This document shows, one piece after another, positions 12,327-23,309 of a DNA stretch of 64,000 nt; the first letter of the stretch is position 1, and the number at the start of each line of letters is the position of its first letter. A model generated the notes under the pieces. It was not told the DNA's origin, made no database searches, and saw nothing but the letters and a program-made list of their open reading frames with translations. The DNA is taken from contig JAILWY010000010.1 in NCBI GenBank assembly GCA_022113835.1, positions 13,635,501-13,699,500 of the forward strand, in the 5' to 3' direction. The stretch is from Atopsyche davidsoni. Its lineage: Eukaryota; Arthropoda; Insecta; Trichoptera; Hydrobiosidae. The position numbers were made by a program, and so were the translations under genes.

Positions 12327-12376
12327 GTTTGATATTGCTAACGTGAAAGGTTGGCGAAACCACCAAAGCATTTTAT
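12327..12376 (+). repeat. dispersed repeat, copy 1 (internally deleted)
   Basis: The first 35 nt match those of a second copy at 26869 at 32 of 35 positions, including the shared core AACGTGAAAGGTTGG. After a deletion of about 35 nt relative to copy 2, both resume with CAAAGCATTTTATT or CAAGCATTTTATT. Same orientation in both places. No terminal repeat was seen, so the element class is unknown. It may be a SINE, MITE or LTR fragment. Confidence 0.55.
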
Positions 12377-12379
12377 TAA

Positions 12380-13260
12380 AAACTAGAAATGTAGCCCGTC
12401 ATAAAATGACGTATTCGATGAACGATGCAATAGTGTTTGAACATATGTTTGGCTGACAATTAGATGAATATTTTATATCATTTTGTACACATATATTTGG
12501 AATAACCGGATATTAATTTCTAAAGCAAAGCCATTCTAGGAAATATCACATTTCGTGTCACAAACAACGAATCACTTTTATTGCACTGTTCTTTATTAGA
12601 TGCAGTCTTTATCACGTTCAATTGTGCTATTCTTTTTTACGTTTGCTGTGCTTAAACGGTGTTATTTTTTTAGGAGGCATTTTAAGTTATTACTGATGTG
12701 ATTAATAATTTCTAATGCAACTAAAAAATAAAATTGGTACTTGTGTCAAGCTGACGTAATCTGGAAATTTCTTAGAAGCATCATATTTTGTTTTTTTGTA
12801 AAAATTCTAAATTTGAAATTCTCGCTGTGAACAACAGAATCATATAATTCGTACATAAAGCATATTTGATAGTTTTATTTCATTAGTTTATGAATGAAAA
12901 TATTATCTTATTGTCTTGAAATTCGACACATAACTGCGGAAAAACTTACTAAACTTAGGTGCAAAAAATCAGCGTTGTATCTTTTAAGATATTCTATAGA
13001 GAAGCAAAAAATGAGACATACACACTCACACACAATGGTTATTATTATAGTAGATACTAAAAAATGTACCCAGTAATTAATAAAAATTAAACGCCTTGGA
13101 ACATATTAATAAAAATATACAATTTGCTTCTATTACTTGGTATTAATATTCGTAAAAGCAAAAATACTTTTATTTTATCAATAAACAATGTATTTCAAAA
13201 GTTTTCAGATATTTTATTACATAGTTAATACGAACACTTATTCAATAAAATACCACGAAC
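12380..13260. other. AT-rich noncoding stretch
   Basis: No supported gene. The 60-codon frame at 12894-13076 contains a short CA-rich patch (ACACTCACACACA near 13020) and no domain. Confidence 0.5.
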
Positions 13261-13274
13261 ATTCAGCATAAATT

Positions 13275-13335
13275 TATGCCCAGTGAGACGGTCGCCAACC
13301 ACCTCTGAGGAGAGGCACTCAACGAAGAAGATGTA
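13275..13335 (+). pseudogene. non-LTR retrotransposon 3' end scrap
   Basis: GGTCGCCAACCACC followed by GAGGAGAGGCACTCAACGAAGAAG is the familiar end of a class of arthropod LINE reverse-transcriptase genes: a conserved (M)VAN-L segment followed by a GAAGAAG tail. The same end occurs better preserved at 45.1 kb. Only about 60 bp survive here, so family assignment is not possible. Confidence 0.5.
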
Positions 13336-13429
13336 AATAAGAATTGCAGTGAAAAAATAAAATTTCATGAATTGACGTGGTATATGGTCTTCATATAGTA
13401 TGAATTCACAGACGCTAAAAGAGTGGCGT

Positions 13430-13602
13430 TATCGACTCATAGTCCTGTCAAGCTCCCGGTGCTTCCTTCCCCTACCCGGCAGATGGGCCTAATGCTCGCC
13501 CCCTGTCCAGCCGACCCGCGGGGCCCGGCTTCTCGCACCTCCCCATGTTATTGTCACGGCGCCGGAATAACTACCGCTGAAATATTGCAGATTGAAAAAT
13601 AA
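13430..13602 (+). other. GC/CpG-rich island with 39-codon ATG frame
   Basis: This is the most GC-rich block of the window (CCGACCCGCGGGGCCCGG core). A pyrimidine-rich tract ending in CCGGCAG (about 13476-13482) directly precedes ATG at 13483. The resulting frame runs to TAA at 13600-13602 and encodes 39 residues with cysteines at 8, 22 and 24. Open frames are expected in GC-rich DNA, so coding is unproven. It could equally be a CpG-rich promoter or noncoding element. Confidence 0.25.
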
Positions 13603-13609
13603 AAAGGTT

Positions 13610-15630
13610 TTTTTATATGTCGTTTTCTTTTTGTAGCGAAAGAAAATAACGCGAATCCCCAGAAACGACGGGGACAGCTTTTTTATTTGGATCGACCTTA
13701 GTGTTGTTATGATTGCTGAGTGTATTTATTTTAAATTTATTTCTCGATTTGCCGCAGCGCAGCCTATAAATACACAATCGGCTAATTTTACCCACTGTTT
13801 GACAGAATATTTGGAAATAATTTATTAAATAAATCATGATATTTTTTTTATGCAATTATTCATTATAAATTATTAAAATCGTGGATAAAAATATCTTTGT
13901 GCAGACGACGCAATTGAAATTGTTTGATACGAGAAGCGCAATTTTTCAATATTCGGCGCTGGAAATCTTGTCGGTATTAGATGGTCATGCAATGCGCTTA
14001 GAATAAGTGCAATATCTGTAAGGTCTGAATTTTTATTGAATTTGTAAATGTAAAAACCTTTGGCTCGTCGCTATCATATTTTATTGAATAAAAAGGAATT
14101 CTTAATGTTTAAAGCTTTGAAACATATTTAATGATACTACTGATTTAAAAAATATGTTTAATTTGTATATTCATATCTAATCATCATTATTCATCTATCA
14201 TCCATATTGTATCAACATCTTTCACCTATCATTTATCTATTGATCTTCTTGGAGTAAAGTTTTTTTCCACAACCAATCGATACATCACAAATAATTTGAT
14301 TATTTATGTATTGCTTAATTATAAACAATTTATTTTTCTGCAATGATCCTGCATTGTTTTGTGCCCCGAATGAAATTATTAAATTGAGGGTCGAGGTCTT
14401 GAGTATGAAGCTATTACGTAGATAGATAGACGTGTTTTTGTATTTGCTGTAATCTTTGATCACCTTCATTTGCGTTGTTTTTTTACACACGTCTGTTTTG
14501 AAACATGAAGAGAAGCGTGAAGAGAAAGTATTTTTCGTAATATTGAACTTATGATAAAATTGAAGGATTTAATACGACCTTATTTACATAGAGATACATA
14601 TGCTAGAAATATTTATTTAAAATCAAATATCATTAAAAACATAAGAGCTCTCATTTCAATATTTTCAATTCAAAACTTTTAATTTGAACGTAAAAAATGT
14701 CTCTATTTTTTGGATTGTTTCAAAATCCGTTTTACATGTCTTATAGCATATATATTTATTTAATTTCTAATGTTATATTGAGTCTATATAATGAGGAAAG
14801 TTTGGTGTTTGAGATATTTAAAAATATATAAAAAAATATTCTTTTGGGAAAACTAAAACTATATTCGATCTTACTGAAATATCCAGACTGGTTATGCCAA
14901 TTTTTTTTAATTGCAAAAAAATAGTTAATATAAATTGTATTGAAAATCCAAAATACCCAGAAAGATTTTTTTATTAAAGAAGTTTGACCTTTAGTCAATT
15001 AAAATTTAAGCTTGGATTCAAATAATTTATTTCATAAAATATTCAAGCTACCTTTTCACACCAAAGTTATTCAACGCTAACTTTTAATGACATTTATATA
15101 TAACTTTCTAGTCGCATTAACTATTGTATACATTGGTAGGTTAAAATATAACTATTTTGTTGAAGGTATGGTTGTCTTATAAGTGCATCAAAGGCAACGC
15201 CCATGAAAAAGATACTTGATTAAGTAACTTTAAGATATTTTCAATAGGTGGGTCTGAAAAGATAAAATTTTAGGGTGTAAAATAATGTTTTGTGTTTAAA
15301 AAGGTATATTTTTGTAATTAAATTTTTTATTTGATACAGATATACATCGTCAAAACCAACAAGTAATTTTAATGAAATAAATAATGAACACACATTGAGA
15401 GACATAATGGAATATAAAATACGTATGAATTTAAAAGAATAGTCAAAATAAAAACATTTACCAGTAATTATTATTTACAGAAAAAAAAATTTATGAGTTT
15501 AAATATTATACCATAAGTGCATATAAAGAGTTTTATACTTAATAATTTTATAAATATGATATTCTCATATATAATAATAATCTTTTATTAAACGAAAAGG
15601 GCTTAGTTATGTTGAATTCACATTACAATA
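13610..15630. other. AT-rich noncoding stretch
   Basis: Several short antisense frames (80-85 codons at 13613-13855, 14233-14490 and 14756-14998) are lysine/asparagine/isoleucine-rich, as expected from AT-rich noncoding DNA. No domain, signal peptide or splice context supports any of them. Confidence 0.55.
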
Positions 15631-15636
15631 AAATAA

Positions 15637-15692
15637 AACCAAATGGTTTTGAAGACTACGTTAATTAACGAAGTCTCCAAAACCATTTGGTT
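15637..15692. repeat. 56-bp near-perfect hairpin
   Basis: Two 28-nt arms meet at the centre TTAA|TTAA (15664/15665) and match at 26 of 28 positions. One of the two differences would be a G-U pair in RNA. The outer arm begins AACCAAATGGTTTTGAAGAC. With essentially no spacer this could be a self-complementary MITE relic, a cruciform-forming site, or an unusually compact pre-miRNA-like hairpin. No TA or TTAA target duplication could be confirmed. Confidence 0.7.
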
Positions 15693-15868
15693 CATCCAAA
15701 ACCTAAATGAGAATGAAACATAAAAGAACATATTTTTCTGGGAGATAATTTGCCAATTTTATTTTGGAAACGCATGAAGCAGCTTACATAACATGCAATA
15801 AAAACATATCAAACGAATAAAATTGCTTCTTATACTACCCCCGTTGTTTTAGTATTTCCAGATGTAAG

Positions 15869-16093
15869 ATGCTCTTTACTCATCTCTTCTCAGTTACAGA
15901 AGGGTATGTTCCTAACAATCCAGAGTATACTTGGACGATTTGTGACTCCATTAGGGGGACATATTGCAGTCGTTTTAGTATTCCGCCACAGCTGTATGTT
16001 AAAGCGAGCACTTGTCATCACGTAGGCGAAATAAACGATATTTTTATGTTCACGTGTGAGTCGGCAATGTATCAACAAATAATGTTGAGTTGA
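15869..16093 (+). CDS. candidate exon or small ORF, four cysteines, unknown
   Basis: An ATG-initiated 74-codon frame ends in TGA. It is one of the few frames here with balanced amino-acid use and codon GC well above its flanks. Cysteines lie at residues 25, 33, 49 and 63, with TWTICDSIRGTYCSRF as the densest segment. A pyrimidine-rich tract (CTCATCTCTTCTCAG, then TTACAG ending at 15899) could be a 3' splice site, making the segment EGYVPNN to the stop a terminal exon. The opposite strand is also open (15890-16135). I recognise no family. It may instead be a conserved noncoding element. Confidence 0.25.
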   Translation: MLFTHLFSVTEGYVPNNPEYTWTICDSIRGTYCSRFSIPPQLYVKASTCHHVGEINDIFMFTCESAMYQQIMLS

Positions 16094-16529
16094 TGATAAT
16101 ATAAACTTTTTATTCATACTTTGGCAGAGATCCAAAGCGATCGAGTCAAAAACATCAAATATAAGAAAAATGACTCGATTTTTGATGAATCGTATATTGG
16201 TTTTATATTTATGACATGCATCTTAAGAATCAATATTTGATGTTCTATATATTTAAACATCATAAGGATTTGATATAATTTGATTTCATCTGGGTGAAGT
16301 ATTAATACCTCCTTGGAAATAGCACTTTCGGGAGTTATTAACAATTGGCATGCATACTTTTTTAGTGTAGTGTAATAGTATTATAAATATTAAGCAACTG
16401 TAAATAAATATATTTATTAAATAATCATTGAAAAAAAATTCATACAGGTGTGTATCTTTTGCTTCACTTGTGATATGATATAGTATAATATTGAATGTAA
16501 TTAAAGATCTGATAAATCGCGTAAAACTC

Positions 16530-16725
16530 GATGCAACGGCGCTCGGCACAATGTGTAGAGCCCGACTCAGCTGTCGCCTTCATGTTCGAATTTATTTTAG
16601 GCTGGCGGTTTTGGAAGTAATACCAACTATGTCAGCTTCTGTTGGTCTGATCTAGTTCCTTGACGCTTGTCTCCTGCGCCCCAACGCGTGTCCTCAGTCT
16701 CGCTCCCTCCGTATAACTAATCATT
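16530..16725. other. GC-elevated island
   Basis: About 200 bp of balanced composition, from CAACGGCGCTCGGC to CTCGCTCCCTCC. Acceptor-like TTTATTTTAG precedes GCTGGCGG near 16602, but no paired donor or long frame is present. Candidate regulatory element. Confidence 0.3.
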
Positions 16726-16839
16726 ACTTATTTTAAATTGTGCATACTCTGAAATCTCTTCTGGTTCAATGTCCAGAGCTGTTAATTATTTTACCCACAT
16801 TACATATTGTTACATCAAACCCAGTGGTTATTTATCGCG

Positions 16840-17150
16840 ACGAGGTATGTATATACATCTATTTAAACAAACATGTGATCATTGCGCCTCACCATTGCGG
16901 GGTTGTATGCTCGCTAAGGATTGGTCAGGTCTGTGCTTTTGCTGAGCGGATTCGTTTCACAATCCACTCCACTAAACACACAACTCCCCACAATCCACTA
17001 GAGGCATGAAGTGACACTCATCAAGTTGCTTCTTTGTTCCTTGGTATCTTTTCCAATTGCCGATTGATCATGAAAGATTTTTTTCGTTCAGCGGCTTTTT
17101 CGTGGCGGGAGTCACGGCGTTATTTGTCAAAGGTGTAAATGTAGCAATCT
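16840..17150. other. GC-elevated patchwork
   Basis: Sequence of intermediate GC contains an 89-codon plus frame (GTG start at 16740, ending 17009) with histidine- and isoleucine-rich residues and no domain. Nothing in the context supports translation. Confidence 0.3.
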
Positions 17151-17367
17151 TCATAATTGGCTCCATTGATCCCGTAGACCTGGCTTGATTGGATTAAATA
17201 TACGAGACAGAATCAGTTGTATTGAATGGTTGAACTACAAAATTTATATGGTAGTGTATTCCAGACAAAGGAGCCTTATGTCTGAAAAAAAACTACGTAG
17301 CGTGAAATCAAACGATCTCTTTTGTGATAGCGAGCATACTTATAATACATTATTAGTGTGTAGTATG

Positions 17368-17379
17368 TATATATATATA

Positions 17380-17443
<64 letters not shown>

Positions 17444-17456
17444 TATATATATATAT
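17368..17456. repeat. (TA)n microsatellite
   Basis: About 90 bp of TA units are interrupted by a C at 17381 and an extra A near 17440. The overlapping 91-codon frame is repeat-encoded. Confidence 0.95.
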
Positions 17457-17459
17457 TTA

Positions 17460-17678
17460 GTGCAACTACGGAACACTAATAATTTATATGGATACAGCCT
17501 ACACGTACTACTCCCTCACTTCCGGAGATACCGGATACCGCCAAACTATCTGTTGACTTTTGCTAAATCGAACAACAAGAAAGGCTACGGTGCCATTTCC
17601 CTCCCCTCGGTGCTACAGTTTATGATTGACCGATTGAATTTACTGCATGTCGTTAAAAGTCAGCCTCAAATGCCTTAA
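17460..17678 (+). other. GC-elevated block after TA tract
   Basis: The 72-codon frame here starts with GTG directly at the end of the microsatellite and reads fairly protein-like in its middle (KKGYGAISLPSVLQFMIDR). I do not recognise it and see no ATG or splice site that would start it. It may be a decayed transposon fragment, a regulatory island, or chance. Confidence 0.25.
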
Positions 17679-17689
17679 TTGTAAAAGCA

Positions 17690-18180
17690 TTACCATTTTT
17701 TCTGGTTTTTTAAACATAGCTATATAAAGAAATACTAGAAATATACAATATACTGATCCAATCAATCAAGTGAGACGTTACGGAAACTTCTCAGAAAATA
17801 TTCCTTATTTGCGACACAAATTCTGAGAATAGCGTGATGTAAAATAAATCTCAATCTGGAAACTTTTTTTGTTACTTCAAGCTATTGTGTGTTATTAGCA
17901 TATTTCTGTATATTACGTACCAAGAACATCGAATCAAGTATAATTTAATGATTTAAAAAGAAAAAGCAAACAAACACAAAAAAAACCTTATAGATTTTAT
18001 AAAAAAAATCAATAATAACAACTATGAGCAGGCATATTACATTGCATTTTGTATAAATTCAGCCATCAAATGTTCTTTTAATGGCTTGCTTACTCCCAAA
18101 TGTAAAACAAATCTTAAGAAGATTAAATTTATATATCTAAACTTTGCGTTTACCTGCTTGTAAATTGACTTTGTAAATTG
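17690..18180. other. AT-rich noncoding stretch
   Basis: No gene, repeat boundary or motif seen. Confidence 0.6.
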
Positions 18181-18184
18181 GATT

Positions 18185-18440
18185 CAACAATAATTCCAAG
18201 GGAAGAACATGGACACCGCGTGAGGTGTTGTGATTACCGCGAGTCTTCTTTTATATTTTACTGTTTTGTTTAAGCCGGAAAACGTCAAGGGGAGTTCTTT
18301 ATATGTGGTAGTGGGTCGATAGACGTGACGAGTTTGTCATATTAACGCAGGCATTGGCGTAAAAGTCCATATTATTCCAAAGATAGCATCTATCATTTTG
18401 TGGGAGTGGAACTTTATCGCTATTTCCATCGAGAACCTGT
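18185..18440. other. GC-elevated island
   Basis: A block of near-balanced composition with words such as GTGGGTCGATAGACGTGACG. There are no frames beyond about 30 codons. Candidate noncoding regulatory element, from composition alone. Confidence 0.25.
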
Positions 18441-18779
18441 CAAGAATTATTAAGATTATTATTGTGATATTTTTATTTCATTGTCCCTGTGAGTTTTGGA
18501 AACGGCACTCATTGTGAGAATAAAATAAATCACTTACAAAAGGAGGCGTACGGATAAATATTCGTCATATCTAGATGGGTTAAGTGGCAGTGTTATGAAG
18601 TGATACTTTTCACTTTTAAAATAAGTTATTTAAAACTATCTTCAATGTAAGTAAATAAGTATTTTAACATTTTAAATCAACTGAGAATATTATAGTAAGT
18701 ATAAAGAGACACTTCAAAAATATTATTGAATCTTAATGATATAAATTTACATAAGAAAGCAGTCTCAGACATTACGAGT

Positions 18780-19030
18780 AAAAGTTCGAAGGGTCATCTT
18801 TACTGAGCCAATTGGCTGATAACGACCGAGCACCACTAATAACGAAAAGTTTCATTTTTTTTTGTGGATAGACGAGAAATTATTGAGAGTTTCTAATAAG
18901 ATGACGAAGTAGACGGCCAAGAAGGAGCGCGGCGCAGCGCGGATACTTTGTACACCAGCACTGGAGACGTCCATTGTGCCGCCGACATCTTTACCCATTG
19001 TCACAAACAATTTATTATCGTGTCACGCGC
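18780..19030. promoter_or_regulatory. GC-elevated island with homeodomain-like cluster
   Basis: The segment runs from GAGCCAATTGGCTGATAACG through a GCGCGGCGCAGCGCGG block to CACAAACAATTTATTATCG and TCACGCGCGG. It combines an inverted CCAAT word, a GATAA word, a SOX-like ACAAT and TTTATTAT (Hox-like). Such clustering in an otherwise AT-degenerate region is typical of developmental enhancers, but motif presence alone is weak evidence. Confidence 0.3.
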
Positions 19031-19559
19031 GGATAACTTGGAAGACTGAATTTCAATTATAGTTTGCATCTAATAAATCTCCCCCCTCTGATGAGGTTTA
19101 TTTGCTTACGTTAGCAAAACTGATTGATTTAATGCCAGGCTTATGCTGCTGAAAAATAGCTGTATATTTATATTATTCTTGGTAAATTCAATTTCAACCA
19201 TTTTACTCAAAATAAAAATAAAAAGTTCTTTGTTTTTTATTTTTTAATCAGATCTCTGTAGTTGTCTGGGACAAATAGGAAATAGCAGGTCGAGTTTAAT
19301 CAGTGAAATGTTAATTTGATAATAGATAAAATAGAAACAATCAAATTGTACACATTAAAGCAGAATTTAAAATTTTCATACCAGAAAAAATTAAAACTTT
19401 TCTTATTATGTTTTATGTTTATTTAAAAATACTAAAGGCAAAAAAATCAATAGGAGTCAAAACTGATTGTATAAAAAAAGAAAACTTGGAGCCCGAAAAG
19501 TATTCACGAAATTCACGCTCGCCAGCGTAGGTGAAAAAAATGTACTCTTATCATTTCTC

Positions 19560-19770
19560 ATACAACATGTAGATTTCCCAATGCATCAATCATGGCGGTT
19601 CACTTATCTAACACCTCGCGGTCTAACGAGCAGGTATCGCATGAAATTATAATGAGAGCACCGTGATGGATCGCCGGGCTCAACGTGTCATTTTTGGGAG
19701 GAACAAGCGCTGCGGGGGACCAGCCTGAGCGATGTGGCCCGACACGAACAGTGCTTCGTGACTCCATGCC
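19560..19770. other. GC-elevated island
   Basis: A balanced-composition block containing AATCATGGCGGTTC (YY1/Pho-like) near 19590 and GAAATTATAATGAG near 19645. It is open on both strands for about 65 codons without a recognisable product. More likely regulatory than coding. Confidence 0.3.
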
Positions 19771-20249
19771 TACATTCGCAACACTAAAACGTAGCAATAC
19801 AAGCATTCTTGTGAAAATTCTAGACTGATTCGATTAACCCTGAAATAAGAGGTGCAAAATTCGATTAAGTTAATATTTAAACACTATCATAAACACATAT
19901 AATTGTTAGCAAACTTTCCGCTATTATATTCTCAGCCATATATACTCACTTTCTTGCGTTTGAAACCTTTCCGCTGAGCTTTTATCGGGCAATATTATTG
20001 AAAATATTGTAATTAGTATTTTCTAATTTTAATTAAAAAATTTGTACTTATTGTATTGTAATTTTTGTCGAAACGAAATATGAAGATTTGATTTTTTGAT
20101 TAGAAATCCAGGTTATTATCGGCAAAAAAAAAGAAAATTTAAAACTATTTATAAATAACCAACCTTTCATCGCTTATTCAAAATGCAGTAAGTTTTTCAA
20201 ATATAGCAGGAATTTTATTTAATGCCTTGATAAAACGGTTACATTATTC

Positions 20250-20430
20250 TTCATGGGGCGGGAAAGAGAGAGGTCGGAGGGCGTTTTACATAATATATAC
20301 CGAACGGGAGCTAACAAAGGTAATATTGTAACGAATGCCTAAACGTAATTTAAAGATGTAATATTGTAATAACGGCGGAGTAAAGGTGGAGCGATTGGCC
20401 GCATTATACTAATTATATTGTAACAAGCGT
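20250..20430. promoter_or_regulatory. island with three TATTGTAA-type repeats
   Basis: Two copies of TAATATTGTAA (from 20321 and 20359) and a diverged third (TATATTGTAAC from about 20414) occur within 105 bp. They are embedded in GC-elevated sequence (ATGGGGCGGGAAAG, GGAGCGATTGGCCGC). The repeated word joins a TAAT homeodomain half-site to an ATTGT SOX-like core. Homotypic clustering suggests an enhancer module. Confidence 0.35.
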
Positions 20431-20439
20431 ATATTTACC

Positions 20440-22140
20440 CCGAAATTACAAGTATTTCAGAATTATTAATTTTTTCTTGTTCTAACAGTTGCTACCAAAA
20501 GATATATCAAATATAAAGTTTGGATGTTCCTTTCATAATATCACAGAGTTCTAATTATAAGTAATCTTAATAAAAATAATCAGAATTGATTCCATAAATA
20601 CCATTTTCTTCTTTCAGTGAGAATTTTGTACAATCTTTATAATAAGTAAATTTACTCCATTGTAAAGAGGTCAATGTAAAATATAAAAATAATAAATGAT
20701 GTAAAAATACATTCTTGAGAAGCCAAAATCGTTTATTGTGAAAGGTAGATTTATGCATAATGTCTAGTGGCAAAAACGAAAAAATTGTGTCAGCATCATG
20801 TTATATCTGCAAGGAATTCAAGACTCACCTCACGAAGGCGAGAAATTGATAGTCATGGGTAGAAAGCTTTCATACATATTTATCTATTTTCATTATTATT
20901 TTTCTAAAAAGTCTAAAAAAAATACCTATAGCTTTGATTCTACGGCAAATACGTTGTTCTCTTAGAATTAATTTTGTTATTATTGTGAAGGTATTTGGAC
21001 AAAATGATTATGTATATTCTTTATACATGTAAAAAATATATTTTGTTCGTTAGCGATTTTCATAATGGTCAAAAAAACTTTTGTGTTCAAAGAAATTCAA
21101 TATCGACTACAAGTTCCTGGTCAAAAGGCAAGAATATTAGAGTTCTTTACTATGTCATAAAGCACATTTTTCTTGTGCGATATTAAAAACATAATGAATA
21201 CATTTTATGAGTACAAACATGATCCGTAATGTTCTAGTGAATGAGTTTTTAACCATTAATGAAATGCTTGCTTATATAAGTTACATTTTCTCATATAATT
21301 TTCTGATATGATTATAAACTTAAAATTATATAAATAAGCTAAATTTTTCATGTTCGTATTATATTCAGATATGATTCACCTGTCTTTTTGTATAATATGT
21401 TAGTGCTGGTATCATAATACAAAAATGCTTCATAAATTTAGTTTAAAGCACACAAGTTAAACAACTCCCAAAGGCACGAAATATATTTTGTGTGGTGATT
21501 ATTTGTTATAAAACCATATATGTTTTGAAGTTTAGATGAAAAAGATTAAAATTTTATTTGTTGGTAAAAGCTGATAAGCTATATCTCCAGTTGATCACAT
21601 GTCTCATAGAGATGAAAAAATACTTGTTAAATTAAAATTCTGTACATTTATTGCAAAATGATTTTTGAATTCATAACTATGTTGATGAAAAATATATCGA
21701 AACAAATGAAAGACCTACATTTATAATTAACATCGGCGCTGTTTATTATCGTTTGATGGTTTTGTTTTAAATGAGGACCTATTGGTATTTTGATTTGAAT
21801 TTAACGCCCTTTTTATTTAATAAAATTGAATTTTTTAAATAAATATTAACATAAAAAAAATTGAATTTGTAACAAAAAATACTTGTAAATTTACAATTAT
21901 AACGCATTGACAAATTTCAGGAATTTTCACTATTGCTTATGTGGAACATCAAATATGGATATATTTAATTTAAAATATTTATTCACATCAAAACAATTAG
22001 GTGTCGCGTACTTCCAATTCATGCGGTTATTTAAAATATTCTCTACTCAATTAGTAAAATTAGCCAAGAAGTGATATCTGTTAGTGTTTTGCAGTAAAAT
22101 AATGCTATTGAAATACCTTTTTGTTTCTGGTAATTTAAAA
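20440..22140. other. AT-rich noncoding stretch
   Basis: No supported gene. The minus strand near 20820-20870 has a perfect GTGAGT donor word after CGCCTTCGTGAG, but the upstream acceptor is weak and the implied exon would be only about 40 nt. The 63-codon frame at 20995-21186 shows no domain. Confidence 0.5.
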
Positions 22141-22149
22141 TTGGGTTTA

Positions 22150-22335
22150 ATTTTTAAAAGCGCCCACTCATATCCGGTCCACTCAGCCAATCGGCCGGGA
22201 TTAACGGGCCTGTTGCGTTTGAAAAAGGAATAACAAACGTGACCACGGCGCCATCTTGGATAAGCTGTCAACTGTCAAAGTCGGTGGTGATATGTAGGCT
22301 AGGTATTAATGGCATGTAACCACAAGGGTTGCCAG
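22150..22335 (-). promoter_or_regulatory. YY1/Pho-like site in GC-elevated island
   Basis: The minus strand reads CCAAGATGGCGCC (22247-22259), a close match to the YY1/Pho consensus, preceded by TTTGACAGTTGACAGC with two TGACAG (Meis/Hth-like) words. The same ATG has a strong start context and opens a 17-codon frame (MAPWSRLLFLFQTQQAR, then TAA). This may be a promoter with a start codon, a Polycomb-type element, or both. No exon boundary was found. Confidence 0.35.
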
Positions 22336-22339
22336 TTTC

Positions 22340-23090
22340 ATCATGCTGAACTGATTATATAATTTAAAAACATTTCATATATTCACTGGAATATATCGCT
22401 GTTTGTACACATCCATCATTAGCGGTTCCAGAGGCTTCAAATTCAATGAAATCTTAAACTGACATCTCATTTGGCATACTAAGACTCAGCTTTGTATATT
22501 GTGATACATACTCAAAGAAAATTTTGTAGTTACCTCATATTCTGTAAATTATATATCTAAGAACACGTGATGTATTAACGTACATATATATACAATGGTA
22601 CTTGAAATACATTTACTCGGGCTCTTTTCAGATAAAATAAATTTATAAACTCTAATATCCATTCTCATACATAACCAAGTAATATTTTTTGTCGTAGAAA
22701 AAGGGCCTCAATAAATGTAGCACCCTAAACTCAAGAATACTATATTTAACATACAATTTTAATACTAGATATAATAAAGCCATGAATCAAAACTCAACCG
22801 TAGTGATATTGCAAGTAAAAGCTCACATAAACAACAAAAATCATTCAATTTATTACATGATTTGTTTCATGCCGCTTTAATTTATTAATAAATGAAATAG
22901 CTTTATTTACTCAATGAATCATATTAATATATCTTTTTATATTTTTCACAGTATAAAAAATTGTGAATTAGATGTTTCAATTCATAGAAAATTGATATAT
23001 ATTATTGTTATAAAAGATATAGTTTTGTTGATATAAAAGAATTCTTCATTAAAATTACAAAAAGACTTTGGAAATTAAACTGAAAATATA
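22340..23090. other. AT-rich noncoding stretch
   Basis: Nothing beyond scattered A/T runs. Confidence 0.6.
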
Positions 23091-23099
23091 GCCTTGTTG

Positions 23100-23300
23100 G
23101 CAATTCAGGAGGGAAGCAAATGGGGAGTTGTTACATCCTTGGTAACGGGGAATGGATATAAATTTTAAGGGAGTGCTGAGCGAGGAGTGGGCGGAGAGAA
23201 TAAATGTGTTTTGCACATTTTTTATTATTCTGGATTGATTACGCCGGCTGTAATTAGCTTACCTTTCGGTTTTCAGGTCATACTGTGCACGTCACACTTT
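23100..23300. other. GC-elevated island
   Basis: The segment includes GGAGTGGGCGGAGAG and GATTACGCCGGCTGTAATTAG, a TAATTA homeodomain word next to a GC-rich spacer. An acceptor-like TTTCGGTTTTCAG ends near 23277 but no open frame follows it. Candidate regulatory element. Confidence 0.3.
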
Positions 23301-23309
23301 ATAAATAAA

